The translations under genes and the position numbers were made by a program. From the NCBI RefSeq assembly GCF_000178955.2, contig NC_016631.1:3534001-3598000 (forward strand): 64,000 bases of DNA, in the 5' to 3' direction. This DNA is from Granulicella mallensis MP5ACTX8. Its GTDB lineage: Bacteria; Acidobacteriota; Terriglobia; Terriglobales; Acidobacteriaceae. Shown here piece after piece: positions 18,987 through 27,369 of this stretch. The notes under the pieces were generated by a model, which did no database searches, had not been told where the DNA came from, and saw only the letters and a list, made by a program, of their open reading frames with translations. Each line of letters opens with the position of its first letter. The first letter of the stretch is position 1.

Positions 18987-20360
18987 ATGAAGTCTCTTAG
19001 CAGAGTGGTCTGGACCGAGGGCATGTATATGAGCCCCCAACATTTCCAGGCACAGAGCCGATTTTATGAAGACACCGTTGATTTCGTCACACGGAGTCTA
19101 TGGTCTGAGCCGTGGGGCCTGCTCCACGCACGCCTTGATGAAGATGCCCTGGGGAACGGGCGAATCGTGTTGCTTGAGGCAGCAGGCGTATTTGAAGACG
19201 GCCTTGCGTTTGAAACCCGCGGAAAAACTCCTGCAGCAGCACCACGCAGCGCTGAAGAACTCTTACTTCCGACAGACGCCGCTGTACTCCTGCATCTGGC
19301 AGTACCGGGCACGCATGCTTCTGGCCAGGTCTACAGCGTGCTCGATTCGTCGAAAGAAGGGCACGATCAGAACTCCTTCCGATTCCGTACGATAGCGCGC
19401 GTTTTGCGCGATAACACGAATGGAATCGATGAACGTGAAGTTTCGCTCGGAGAAGGAAACCTCTCATTGCTTACGGAACGGGAAGTGACTCCGGAGATGT
19501 CGACCATCCCGCTTGCGCGCTTGATGCGTGATGGCCGGGGTGGTTTGCTGTATGACCCTGAATACATCGCTCCTACACTGCGCATGTCTGCCAGTCCCGC
19601 GCTGATGTTGCTGGGCAAGCGTCTGCTCGAAATTCTTGCCGAAAAAATGGGGCCGCTCTCACGCGCCATGCGCCCGCGCGGGAGGTTTGAAGCCGGCACC
19701 GCCCCGCTCGACGTAGCGACTTACTGGTTTCTCCATGCACTGTCCACCTCTGCGCCTGTATTGCGGCATCTATGCGCTACACGCCATGCGCACCCCGAGC
19801 AGTTTTATCTGGAACTCGCGCGACTGGCAGGCGCACTCTCAACGTTTGCTACGGAAACTTCACTCGATGAGCTGCCTGATTACGACCACCGCAACCCAGG
19901 ACATGCGTTTCGGGCACTCGATGCACACATTCGCAAGCATCTTGAGATGATCATGCCGACCAACACGATCACACTCACCTTCACACCGGCTGCTCCTTAC
20001 ATTCAGGAAGCTGATGTTCTGGACGAGCGGTGTCTGCGGCGCGCCCGCTGGATACTGGGCATTCGGGCCAATCTCGGCGAAGCGGACCTGATCGACGGTG
20101 TGCCAAGACTCATCAAGGTTTGCTCCGCGCGCTTCGTACCCGAACTGGTGCGCCGTGCTCTGCCTGGTCTCACCCTGCTGCATCTGCCTGTGCCGCCTTC
20201 CGCTATTCGCGCAGAAGCGGACAAACAATACTTCGCGATTGATCTATCAGGCCCCTGCTGGGAACACATTCTGCAAAGCAAGCGCGTCGGCGTTTATATT
20301 CCCGGAGAGATTGCCGAAGCGGACTTTGATCTCACAGTGGTGGTCGAGCCCAACGTCTGA
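18987..20360 (+). CDS. tssK: T6SS baseplate connector TssK, copy 2
   Basis: The 457-residue protein is a second TssK-family member. It starts VVWTEGMYMSPQHFQAQSRF, has the central LPDYDHRNPGHAFRALDAHI, and ends with LPGLTLLHLPVPPSAIRAEA and KQYFAIDLSGPCWEHI. These blocks align one-to-one with copy 1 (16020-17369) but many other positions differ, so the duplication is not recent. An AGGAG site lies 12 nt before the ATG. It is followed by a strong stem-loop and then tssL. Whether the copies form one mixed complex or alternative ones is unknown. Confidence 0.93.
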   Translation: MKSLSRVVWTEGMYMSPQHFQAQSRFYEDTVDFVTRSLWSEPWGLLHARLDEDALGNGRIVLLEAAGVFEDGLAFETRGKTPAAAPRSAEELLLPTDAAVLLHLAVPGTHASGQVYSVLDSSKEGHDQNSFRFRTIARVLRDNTNGIDEREVSLGEGNLSLLTEREVTPEMSTIPLARLMRDGRGGLLYDPEYIAPTLRMSASPALMLLGKRLLEILAEKMGPLSRAMRPRGRFEAGTAPLDVATYWFLHALSTSAPVLRHLCATRHAHPEQFYLELARLAGALSTFATETSLDELPDYDHRNPGHAFRALDAHIRKHLEMIMPTNTITLTFTPAAPYIQEADVLDERCLRRARWILGIRANLGEADLIDGVPRLIKVCSARFVPELVRRALPGLTLLHLPVPPSAIRAEADKQYFAIDLSGPCWEHILQSKRVGVYIPGEIAEADFDLTVVVEPNV

Positions 20361-20705
20361 CACTGCAAAACCTGTAAACCTAAGCGCGGTACAAGGCGAA
20401 TAAGTCCTGACAGCTCCATTTCCTGGGGATGTCAGGACTTATCCGTTTGAACGGACCTGCCTCTACTTACGCCTGTTCCGTAGGCCAAAGATTTATTTGG
20501 TCAATCCCTGGGAATAAAAGATTAGCTTAGGTGTTTTACCTGCAGGACTGCTTTGTTCGTCGAGGGATTGCCTGGAGCAATCTCAAGGGAGAGCCTTGCG
20601 CGTAAAGCAGAACCTGGATGCCGGAGTCTATGCAGCTTCAATCGATGACTTCTCATTCCTCATATTCGATCTGGCGACAGGAAGATAGAAAGGCGCAAAT
20701 TATCT
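20361..20705. other. Intergenic region between tssK2 and tssL
   Basis: 345 bp with no credible gene. The first part holds a perfect 13-bp stem-loop and a small adjacent hairpin (annotated separately). The second part probably carries a promoter for tssL-tssM, but I see no clear consensus; the best ribosome-site candidate before tssL (AAAGG) is rather far from the ATG. Confidence 0.4.
20400..20454 (+). terminator. Stem-loop pair after tssK2
   Basis: The arms ATAAGTCCTGACA (20400-20412) and TGTCAGGACTTAT (20430-20442) are perfectly complementary over 13 bp with a 17-nt loop. A second small hairpin, CCGTT/AACGG (20443-20454), follows directly. There is no long U-tract, so it may be a factor-dependent terminator or an mRNA stability element separating tssK2 from tssL. 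Confidence 0.6.
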
Positions 20706-21497
20706 ATGGCAGTTAGTTCACCTTCGGCGGCTGCACCACCTGCTCGACCTGCTGCGGCAGCACACACGATCGCCTCTCTCTTCAGCGAAGTCTTGACCGC
20801 AATTCTCCGCATTCGCTATGGCAAACAGACCATTGGCGACACGCATTCCTTTCGCGAGCACATGCGCAGACTGCTGCAGACCGCCATGCAGGAAGCTCGT
20901 AGTCTGGGGTATTCGAGCGAACATATCCAGATGGCAGTGCTAGCCACCGTCGGCTTTCTTGATGAGAGCGTGCTGAACCTTGCCAGCGCGGCTCCCGCGG
21001 ATTGGGCCCGACGCCCTATGCAGGAAGAGCTTTTCGGTGGACACGTCGCAGGCGAGACCTTCTTCCAAAACTTCGCTGCCCTGCTGCGCGAAGAAAACAG
21101 CACGAAGGTAGCCGATGTGCTGGAGCTGCACTGTCACTGCCTGATGCTTGGCTACAAGGGACGCTATGCCTTCGGGAACGCGGGTGAACTTGCGCAGTTG
21201 CTGCGCGCCGCACAGGAGAAGATCGTTCGCGCTCGTGGAGGAGCAGGCACTTTGCTGCCAGGCCCTGCCACGCTGCCGCAGCCCGCTGCCACAGGACGCG
21301 ATCGGTGGAGCTACCGCCTGATGATCGCGGCGATGGTGCTGGCAGCAGTGGTAATACTCTGCTTCGTGATCTACAGCCTGTCTCTAAAGGTGGGTGCAGC
21401 AGGACTCGCGCAAAACAAAATGATGCCAGGCCCCGTGTTACAGCATGGAACCCTGCAAGTTCCAGCGACAGATGTGCGGCCCGAGTGGCGAGGATAG
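20706..21497 (+). CDS. tssL: T6SS inner-membrane protein TssL (IcmH/DotU family)
   Basis: The 263-residue protein has the DotU/TssL cytoplasmic helical bundle (FREHMRRLLQTAMQEARSLG, AVLATVGFLDESVL, LELHCHCLMLGYKGRY) and a single C-terminal membrane helix at about residues 201-226 (LMIAAMVLAAVVILCFVIY). It is the short form with only a small periplasmic tail and no peptidoglycan-binding domain. The Pro/Ala-rich N-terminus is variable. It sits 2 bp before tssM, the expected partner in the membrane complex. Confidence 0.95.
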   Translation: MAVSSPSAAAPPARPAAAAHTIASLFSEVLTAILRIRYGKQTIGDTHSFREHMRRLLQTAMQEARSLGYSSEHIQMAVLATVGFLDESVLNLASAAPADWARRPMQEELFGGHVAGETFFQNFAALLREENSTKVADVLELHCHCLMLGYKGRYAFGNAGELAQLLRAAQEKIVRARGGAGTLLPGPATLPQPAATGRDRWSYRLMIAAMVLAAVVILCFVIYSLSLKVGAAGLAQNKMMPGPVLQHGTLQVPATDVRPEWRG

Positions 21498-21499
21498 TG

Positions 21500-24400
21500 A
21501 TGCGAAACAAAACAGCAAATACGAGCATGCTGGATGCGCTACTGCGCGAAGCCGAAAACAAGCTTGGTTCCGCGGGCCGCAAGGGCAAGACACTACACAC
21601 ACTGCCCATGTTGTACCTGTTGGGCGACACCAATGCCGCCAAGACAACAGCCGTCCTGCGCACCGACTGGAATGCGGAATTGATCGCCGGCGAAGCAATG
21701 CGTGATGGCGAAGTCTGCCCGACCTCCACCCTGAACCTTTGGTTTGCCGATGGCGTACTCCTCGCCGAAACAGGCGCCGCGCTCAACGACTCCCCTGCGC
21801 AGAGGCGTCGACTCTTCGCCAAAACGCGCCCCGGTTCATGGCGAACCTCTTTTCGCGGAGACGCTCCTCTGCGCGCTGCCGTGGTCTGCGTAAGCTGTGA
21901 GCGCCTGCTTGGGGCCAATGCAGCCTCAGAGCTTGCGGCACTGGCCGCAAAGACAGGTGAGCAACTACGCGAGCTCGCAAAATTTCTAGGGACCGCTGTG
22001 CCGGTCTATGTACTCTTCACGAAAGCGGATCGCATCCCCTTCTTCGCCGCTTGGGTACGCAACCTGTCGACTGACGAGGCAAGCCTGTTGCTGGGTGCCG
22101 CGCCACGAGATTTTTCTGTACGTCCGGGCAGCACATGGGCAGAAACAGCTTCAGCCACCATCCTGCAAAGCTATGATGGGCTACTATCTGATCTCCAGGG
22201 AACAAGGCTTCCGCTGCTGGCGCGTGAGACCGACGGCCCCGTCGCTGCGGAAAACTATGAGTTCCCTCGTGAGATGCGCAAGCTGCGTAACTCACTCTCA
22301 GCATTTTTGATCGAGTTAGTTCGCCCCAGTCAGCTTCATGCGAGCCCTCTATTGCGAGGCTTTTATTTCACCGGCGTTCGCGCGCACATGGTGGAACAAA
22401 TCATCTCAGAGGCGGCAGCAACTCCAAAAGCAATAGCCCAACAGGATGCCGGCGCCACCCGAATATTTTCGGCCTTATCTGCACAACAAGGCGCAGCATC
22501 TGCGGATTCTTTTGCTCCGCGTACATCCTCAAAGAAGACGGCTCAGTGGACCTTCCTGCCGCGTTTCTTTCCTCAGGCAGTGCTTCGCGACGCGGCGGCG
22601 CTCGCCGGAAGTGGCACGACACGGCAGGCTTCTCTGTTTCAGCGCTTTGTATACGGGACAGCTGCAGCTCTCTTATTGTTGCTCCTGATAGCATTCACGG
22701 TCTCTTACTCGAACAACCATACGATCGAGAAGCAACTGAACGCCGCAGACCAGCAACTCGCGCACAACGAAGCTGTAGGAGGAGCAAACGAGCTCGCGGC
22801 CATGTCTCAGCTCGAACAACTCGATATTCTGCGCTCTCACCTGGTACAGCTTGAGCAATGGCAGCGCGAAGGCGCGCCCCTGGGATATCGCTGGGGCCTC
22901 TATCACGGCAATACGTTGCTTGCGCCAGCACGCCGGCTGTACTTCGAGCACTTCCGCGCACTGCTACTCACGCGAACCCAGAATAACCTTATCGCAGAGC
23001 TCGGCGGACTGCCGGCCACGCCGCCACAAAATGCCGACTACAACAGCACCTACGAGGCCCTGCGCGGGTACCTCATTACAACGTCTTACCCGCAGTACAG
23101 CACCTCAGCCTTTCTGGCTCCTGTATTAACCAACCACTGGCAGAATGGCGCGACCATATCGTCCGAACACCGCGCTCTGGCACAGCGTCAATTCGCATTC
23201 TATGCGGATGAACTCACGCTGAACAATCCTTATTCGATAAGACCGGTCGACACCTCCGTAAATCAGGCGCGCACTTACCTCGCAGGCTTCGGTGGCTTCG
23301 AACGTATCTACCAGAGCATCCTGACTGCGGCCAGCAGGCAAACTGCCTCCATTGATTTCAATGCACAGTTCCCCCACTCTGCGGAGACGATTCTGGAACC
23401 ACATATCGTCTTAGGAGCATTTACTCCATCCGGTTATACCTTTATGCAAAACGCTCTTGCTCACCCCGAGGTCTACTTCCGTGGCGAAGCCTGGGTACTC
23501 GGCGACAAGGCTCCGGCAACCATCGACACCGGTTCACTCAAACAGCAATTAACCACAAGATATGACACGGACTATATAACGACGTGGCGAGCCTTTTTGG
23601 ACCAGGCCCATGTAGTAAAGGCCCGCAGCCTGGCGGAAGCGGGAACGAAGCTGGGCATCGTCTCCGGAACAAACTCGCCGCTTCTGGCACTTATCCAAAC
23701 AGCCTCCTACAACACTTCTGTGCAGGATAAGTCCATCTCCGATGCTTTCCAGGCACCGCAGACACTCGTACCTCCGGCAAACAAGGACCAGTACCTTACA
23801 GCCAGCAATAAAAATTACGTGGACGGTCTATTAACTCTGCGCAGCAGCATTCAACAGGTAACAGCATCGCCTAGCGGCGCGCTCGGTCCTGCCGCAGCCG
23901 CCCCGATCGCCTCCGCAGCCTCTGCCGCGCATCTTGCCGCACAACAAACGGCGCAGGCCTTCCATATCGATGCGCAGGCACACACGGATGCAGTAACACT
24001 CGCGCTGATGGAGGCTCCGATCACCTCCGCCGATGCGCTTCTACGTGGCCTCGGACCGGCAGAAGCCAACGCAGGCAGCAGAAGTTTCTGTTCTGTCGTC
24101 AATGGCCTGTTCTCGAAGTTCCCATTCAACCCTGCAAGCTCTGTGCAGGCCACGCCCGCCGAGGTGACAGCCGTGCTGCAACCAAACTCGGGTGAGCTAT
24201 GGCAGTTCTACAACACGAATCTGAAATCGTTGCTGGTACAACAGGGTACCCACTATAGCGAAGCACCGAACCCACCCATACGGGTGAACCCTGCATTCCT
24301 GCGCTTCTTCAACCGTGCCGCGGATCTTTCAGCCGCATTCTTCCCTGCGGGCGCCACCGCACCTTCACTCACCTTCACGCTGCATAACCTCCCGAGTAAC

Positions 24401-24760
24401 GGAGTGCAGAAGGCTACTTTGAAGGTAGATTCGCAGACGCTTGCCTTGAAAGATCCGCCCAAGCAGTTCACCTGGCAGGCAGCCAATGCAGCCAATGCCA
24501 GCCTTACGGCGAACGATCTTCCACTTACTTTTACTGGGGTATGGGCAGTCTTTGAGATGCTCGACAAAGGAAAGATCGAACGCAGTATCACGCCAAACAC
24601 TTACGATCTAAGTTTTGCTTTGGAGCTTGCCAATACTCCGGTGCGTGCGCCAGACGGAACGCCCATCGTAGTGGACTATGAGCTCTCGGGACCCGGGGCT
24701 TCGGTACTCGCCCCGGGATCGATGAGTGGCCTACGCTGCGTAGATAGCGTGGCAAGATAA
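21500..24760 (+). CDS. tssM: T6SS inner-membrane protein TssM (IcmF family)
   Basis: From ATG 21500 (GAGG 6 nt upstream, 2 bp after tssL) the protein has 1086 residues. The IcmF GTPase-like region starts near the N-terminus with a P-loop variant GDTNAAKTT (about residues 41-49); the later VYVLFTKADRIPFF fits an NKxD-like segment. One strong membrane helix lies at about residues 380-402, followed by a large periplasmic part ending in the IcmF C-terminal beta domain (FTLHNLPSNGVQKATLKVDS). Canonical TssM also has two N-terminal membrane helices; I see none here, even in the longer open frame back to 21305. Confidence 0.93.
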   Translation: MRNKTANTSMLDALLREAENKLGSAGRKGKTLHTLPMLYLLGDTNAAKTTAVLRTDWNAELIAGEAMRDGEVCPTSTLNLWFADGVLLAETGAALNDSPAQRRRLFAKTRPGSWRTSFRGDAPLRAAVVCVSCERLLGANAASELAALAAKTGEQLRELAKFLGTAVPVYVLFTKADRIPFFAAWVRNLSTDEASLLLGAAPRDFSVRPGSTWAETASATILQSYDGLLSDLQGTRLPLLARETDGPVAAENYEFPREMRKLRNSLSAFLIELVRPSQLHASPLLRGFYFTGVRAHMVEQIISEAAATPKAIAQQDAGATRIFSALSAQQGAASADSFAPRTSSKKTAQWTFLPRFFPQAVLRDAAALAGSGTTRQASLFQRFVYGTAAALLLLLLIAFTVSYSNNHTIEKQLNAADQQLAHNEAVGGANELAAMSQLEQLDILRSHLVQLEQWQREGAPLGYRWGLYHGNTLLAPARRLYFEHFRALLLTRTQNNLIAELGGLPATPPQNADYNSTYEALRGYLITTSYPQYSTSAFLAPVLTNHWQNGATISSEHRALAQRQFAFYADELTLNNPYSIRPVDTSVNQARTYLAGFGGFERIYQSILTAASRQTASIDFNAQFPHSAETILEPHIVLGAFTPSGYTFMQNALAHPEVYFRGEAWVLGDKAPATIDTGSLKQQLTTRYDTDYITTWRAFLDQAHVVKARSLAEAGTKLGIVSGTNSPLLALIQTASYNTSVQDKSISDAFQAPQTLVPPANKDQYLTASNKNYVDGLLTLRSSIQQVTASPSGALGPAAAAPIASAASAAHLAAQQTAQAFHIDAQAHTDAVTLALMEAPITSADALLRGLGPAEANAGSRSFCSVVNGLFSKFPFNPASSVQATPAEVTAVLQPNSGELWQFYNTNLKSLLVQQGTHYSEAPNPPIRVNPAFLRFFNRAADLSAAFFPAGATAPSLTFTLHNLPSNGVQKATLKVDSQTLALKDPPKQFTWQAANAANASLTANDLPLTFTGVWAVFEMLDKGKIERSITPNTYDLSFALELANTPVRAPDGTPIVVDYELSGPGASVLAPGSMSGLRCVDSVAR

Positions 24761-24769
24761 AAATACTTA

Positions 24770-24804
24770 CTGCCTACTACTCAAGCCAGTTGAGTAGTAG
24801 GCAG
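24770..24804. terminator. Bidirectional terminator between tssM and the phosphatase gene
   Basis: Perfect 15-bp stem CTGCCTACTACTCAA / TTGAGTAGTAGGCAG with a 5-nt loop between convergent genes. It extends into the last codons of the phosphatase gene. An A-run before it gives a U-run on the minus strand, so it should terminate at least the phosphatase transcript. Confidence 0.75.
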
Positions 24805-25529
24805 GTAACATTATCGGCTCCTCCGCGATTGCGGGCGAGCTCGATGAGAGCAGCACACGCAGCATCGGAAGCTATGGATGGTGAAGCCATAGCGGCAATC
24901 TCTTCGTCGTGAACATAACGCGTCAAACCATCGCTCGCAAGCAATATTCGATCGCCCGGCTCAAGCTCTGCTGCAAATAAATCAGCCTCTACTACAGCTC
25001 CAATACCGATCGCACGTGTGATCGTGGACTGTAATGGTGAGTTAGCTGCATCCCTGGCCTGGATTGTCCCTTCCCTCACCTGTTCCGCGAGAAAGGAATG
25101 ATCGAGAGTAATCTGCGTTGCAGTGTTCTGGCGCAATAAATAGGCACGACTGTCCCCTATATTCGCGATAACTGCGGATGTACCTTCGACAGCAATCGCA
25201 ACGAGTGTCGCCCCCATTCCACGTAGAGAAGGGTCGCTTTCTGCGCGCGCATACACGGCTGCATTGGCACTGGCGACGGCATGGTAAAGCGCATCAGAGA
25301 TCGAAATTGCACTGCTAGTGGAATGATGCAGCAACCGATAGGCAGTAATCAGCTGTTCGACAGCCATCTGGCTTGCAACCTCACCGCCTGCACACCCACC
25401 CATTCCATCCGAAACGGCAAAGATGCCCAACGGCAGGTCATAGGCAAAACGATCTTCATTATTCTGCCTATGGCAGCCTATGTCGGTCTGCGCTGCTAAT
25501 TCAATTCCATTACATATCTCTGTCGGCAC
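24777..25529 (-). CDS. PP2C-family Ser/Thr protein phosphatase
   Basis: This 250-residue PP2C (PPM) phosphatase shows the metal-binding motifs: NNEDRF (residues 23-28), SDGMGGCAGGE (40-50), ANIGDSRAYLL, LASDGLTRYV and the late GGADNVT. No membrane or sensor domain is fused. The start is GTG at 25527-25529 with GGAGG 10 nt upstream. It is convergent with tssM and probably opposes the kinase at 1-792, as PppA opposes PpkA in other T6SS loci. Catalytic function is clear; the partner is inferred. Confidence 0.93.
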   Translation of the reverse strand: MPTEICNGIELAAQTDIGCHRQNNEDRFAYDLPLGIFAVSDGMGGCAGGEVASQMAVEQLITAYRLLHHSTSSAISISDALYHAVASANAAVYARAESDPSLRGMGATLVAIAVEGTSAVIANIGDSRAYLLRQNTATQITLDHSFLAEQVREGTIQARDAANSPLQSTITRAIGIGAVVEADLFAAELEPGDRILLASDGLTRYVHDEEIAAMASPSIASDAACAALIELARNRGGADNVTCLLLNWLE

Positions 25530-25954
25530 TTTCCGCAGACCTCCGCTAACTCGATTTTACATCCATCACATTCCTCGTTAGACCTGTAGCTTTCAAAAAT
25601 CAGCAAGAGTATTTCATTCGCAACATCACACGAAACTATCGTAAACATCTTGTTTCTACAGGGAAAAATCGCAATCAAGCTCGCACCGACACCACAGAAA
25701 AATATGCAAAACGCTGAGCCGAGGCTTTCAATATAAGCATATGAAGCAATTGAAAAGGATGAATTACCGGAACCTTTTTTGTAAAAACACTTACATTCCG
25801 AAATCGAGCTATGCAGATCGTTTTCTGAGGCAAGCCCTGAACAAGGGCCAGGCTGAAACAGGAAGATTATTTTGGACACTTCCGGCACAAAATATAGGCA
25901 AGTGGCCCCATACGGTTGAACCATCATCGGCTGTCGAAAAATGGACGGTTTCAA
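25496..25954 (-). CDS. Possible small membrane protein with C-terminal zinc ribbon
   Basis: I do not recognise this frame. It could encode up to 152 residues from a TTG at 25954, with a hydrophobic stretch (FCIFFCGVGASLIAIF) and a C-terminal CDGC...CGKC pair spaced like a zinc ribbon. It overlaps the start of the phosphatase gene by 34 bp, and the phosphatase ribosome site would lie inside its last codons, which fits coupled genes. The DNA is AT-richer than its surroundings and no good start signal is seen, so it may instead be non-coding upstream sequence. Confidence 0.33.
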   Translation of the reverse strand: MKPSIFRQPMMVQPYGATCLYFVPEVSKIIFLFQPGPCSGLASENDLHSSISECKCFYKKGSGNSSFSIASYAYIESLGSAFCIFFCGVGASLIAIFPCRNKMFTIVSCDVANEILLLIFESYRSNEECDGCKIELAEVCGKCRQRYVMELN

Positions 25955-26052
25955 CCTCGAAACAAGTCCCCAAAATTCGAAAGGCCAGCCACAAGTGACC
26001 GACCCTTCGTTTGACTCCGTAATTTCAGAAAATCAGGCAGCAGCTCTTCGTA

Positions 26053-27075
26053 TTACTTAGCCGCTGGCTTTTCAAGATGCCCACCGAACTCATAACGAAG
26101 TGCGGAGAGAATTTTATTGGAGAAGTCAGCCTCACCGCGCGAAGTAAATCGCTCGTAGAGCGAAGCCGTCAGCACGGGCGTAGGCACACCTTCATCGATT
26201 CCGGCTTTGATCGTCCAGCGTCCTTCGCCTGAATCCGAGACACGGCCTCCAAACTTTGCAAGCTCCGGATCTCCCGCCAGCGCGGACGAAGTTAGATCCA
26301 GCAGCCACGAAGCGATCACGCTGCCACGACGCCATACTTCGGCAATATCCGGCAGATTGAAGTCATATTGGTAGTGCTCCGGGTCGCGCAGAGGCGTCGT
26401 CTCCGCATCGATCTCATGCGTGTGCTTGCCAATGTTCGCAGACTTCAACACACCCAAACCCTCGGCATAGGCAGCCATCATTCCGTATTCGATCCCGTTG
26501 TGCACCATCTTGACGAAGTGTCCGCCACCGCTGTCGCCACAATGCAGATATCCCTGCTCCGCGGTGCTGACCACGTTCTCGCGTCCTGGCGTGTGCGGAA
26601 TATCTCCGATCCCGGGAGCGATTGTCTTGAAGATCGGATCGAGATGCTCTACCGCAGCCTTCGGTCCACCGATCATCATGCAGTAGCCGCGCTCCAGTCC
26701 CCATACGCCGCCGCTGGTTCCCACGTCGACATACTGGATTCCCTTCGGAGCTAGTTCCTTGGCGCGCCGAATATCATCGATGTAGTAAGAGTTCCCTCCG
26801 TCGATCAGGATGTCGCCAGACTCCAGGTGAGGAGCGATCTCGGCGATGGCCTTCTCCACAACGCCCGCCGGAATCATCAGCCAGATCGCACGTGGCTTCG
26901 CCAGCTTGCTCACCAGATCCGCCATAGAGGAAGCTCCCGTGACGCCCTTTTCCTTCGCCAGTTCTTCCACAACCTTCGGCGACATGTCGAAGACCGTGCA
27001 TTCATGTCCATGCGCGACCAGCCGCTTCACCATATTCGCGCCCATTCTTCCCAGTCCTACCATTCCAAGTTGCAT
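26053..27075 (-). CDS. gnd: 6-phosphogluconate dehydrogenase, decarboxylating (short form)
   Basis: At 340 residues this is the short 6PGDH type (GndA/YqeC-like), which oxidises 6-phosphogluconate to ribulose 5-phosphate with CO2 release. The dinucleotide-binding motif [13 protein letters not shown] lies at residues 7-19. The substrate/catalytic blocks are [20 protein letters not shown] and [20 protein letters not shown], with the expected Lys and Asn. Short forms are often NAD-preferring, which I cannot decide by eye. An AGGAAAAG site precedes the ATG. It is monocistronic and divergent from the oxidase operon. Confidence 0.93.
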   Translation of the reverse strand: MQLGMVGLGRMGANMVKRLVAHGHECTVFDMSPKVVEELAKEKGVTGASSMADLVSKLAKPRAIWLMIPAGVVEKAIAEIAPHLESGDILIDGGNSYYIDDIRRAKELAPKGIQYVDVGTSGGVWGLERGYCMMIGGPKAAVEHLDPIFKTIAPGIGDIPHTPGRENVVSTAEQGYLHCGDSGGGHFVKMVHNGIEYGMMAAYAEGLGVLKSANIGKHTHEIDAETTPLRDPEHYQYDFNLPDIAEVWRRGSVIASWLLDLTSSALAGDPELAKFGGRVSDSGEGRWTIKAGIDEGVPTPVLTASLYERFTSRGEADFSNKILSALRYEFGGHLEKPAAK

Positions 27076-27369
27076 CTGATCTTTTCCTCTTCCCTTCGTC
27101 TGGTGGATCGTTGAACATCGACATGCGTCAATCGTGATCTCACATGTCCTGCTGCAAATTGAGTACGCGGATCGTAAGATTTCCCGCCACTATCTTTCGG
27201 TTGGATGATACAACGTCGCCTTGTTCTGCCTGTAAGACGCTTCTTTACAACAGTGCGATTATGGGAAGGATTTACCCGCAAACTGGCTTATTTGGTTTAG
27301 CATCGTCCCAGACGCATGATTATGTATTCAAGTGCTTTGAACATTCAACGCATGCGGGGTTAAACTGCT
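27076..27369. promoter_or_regulatory. Divergent region between gnd and the oxidase operon
   Basis: About 290 bp with no credible gene. Promoters for both divergent units must lie here; I see no clear consensus or operator palindrome. Confidence 0.35.

Noticed and set aside
21016..21918. Minus-strand open frame of 300 codons across tssL/tssM
   Set aside because: It is antisense to two clear T6SS genes and its product is Arg/Ser-rich without motifs.
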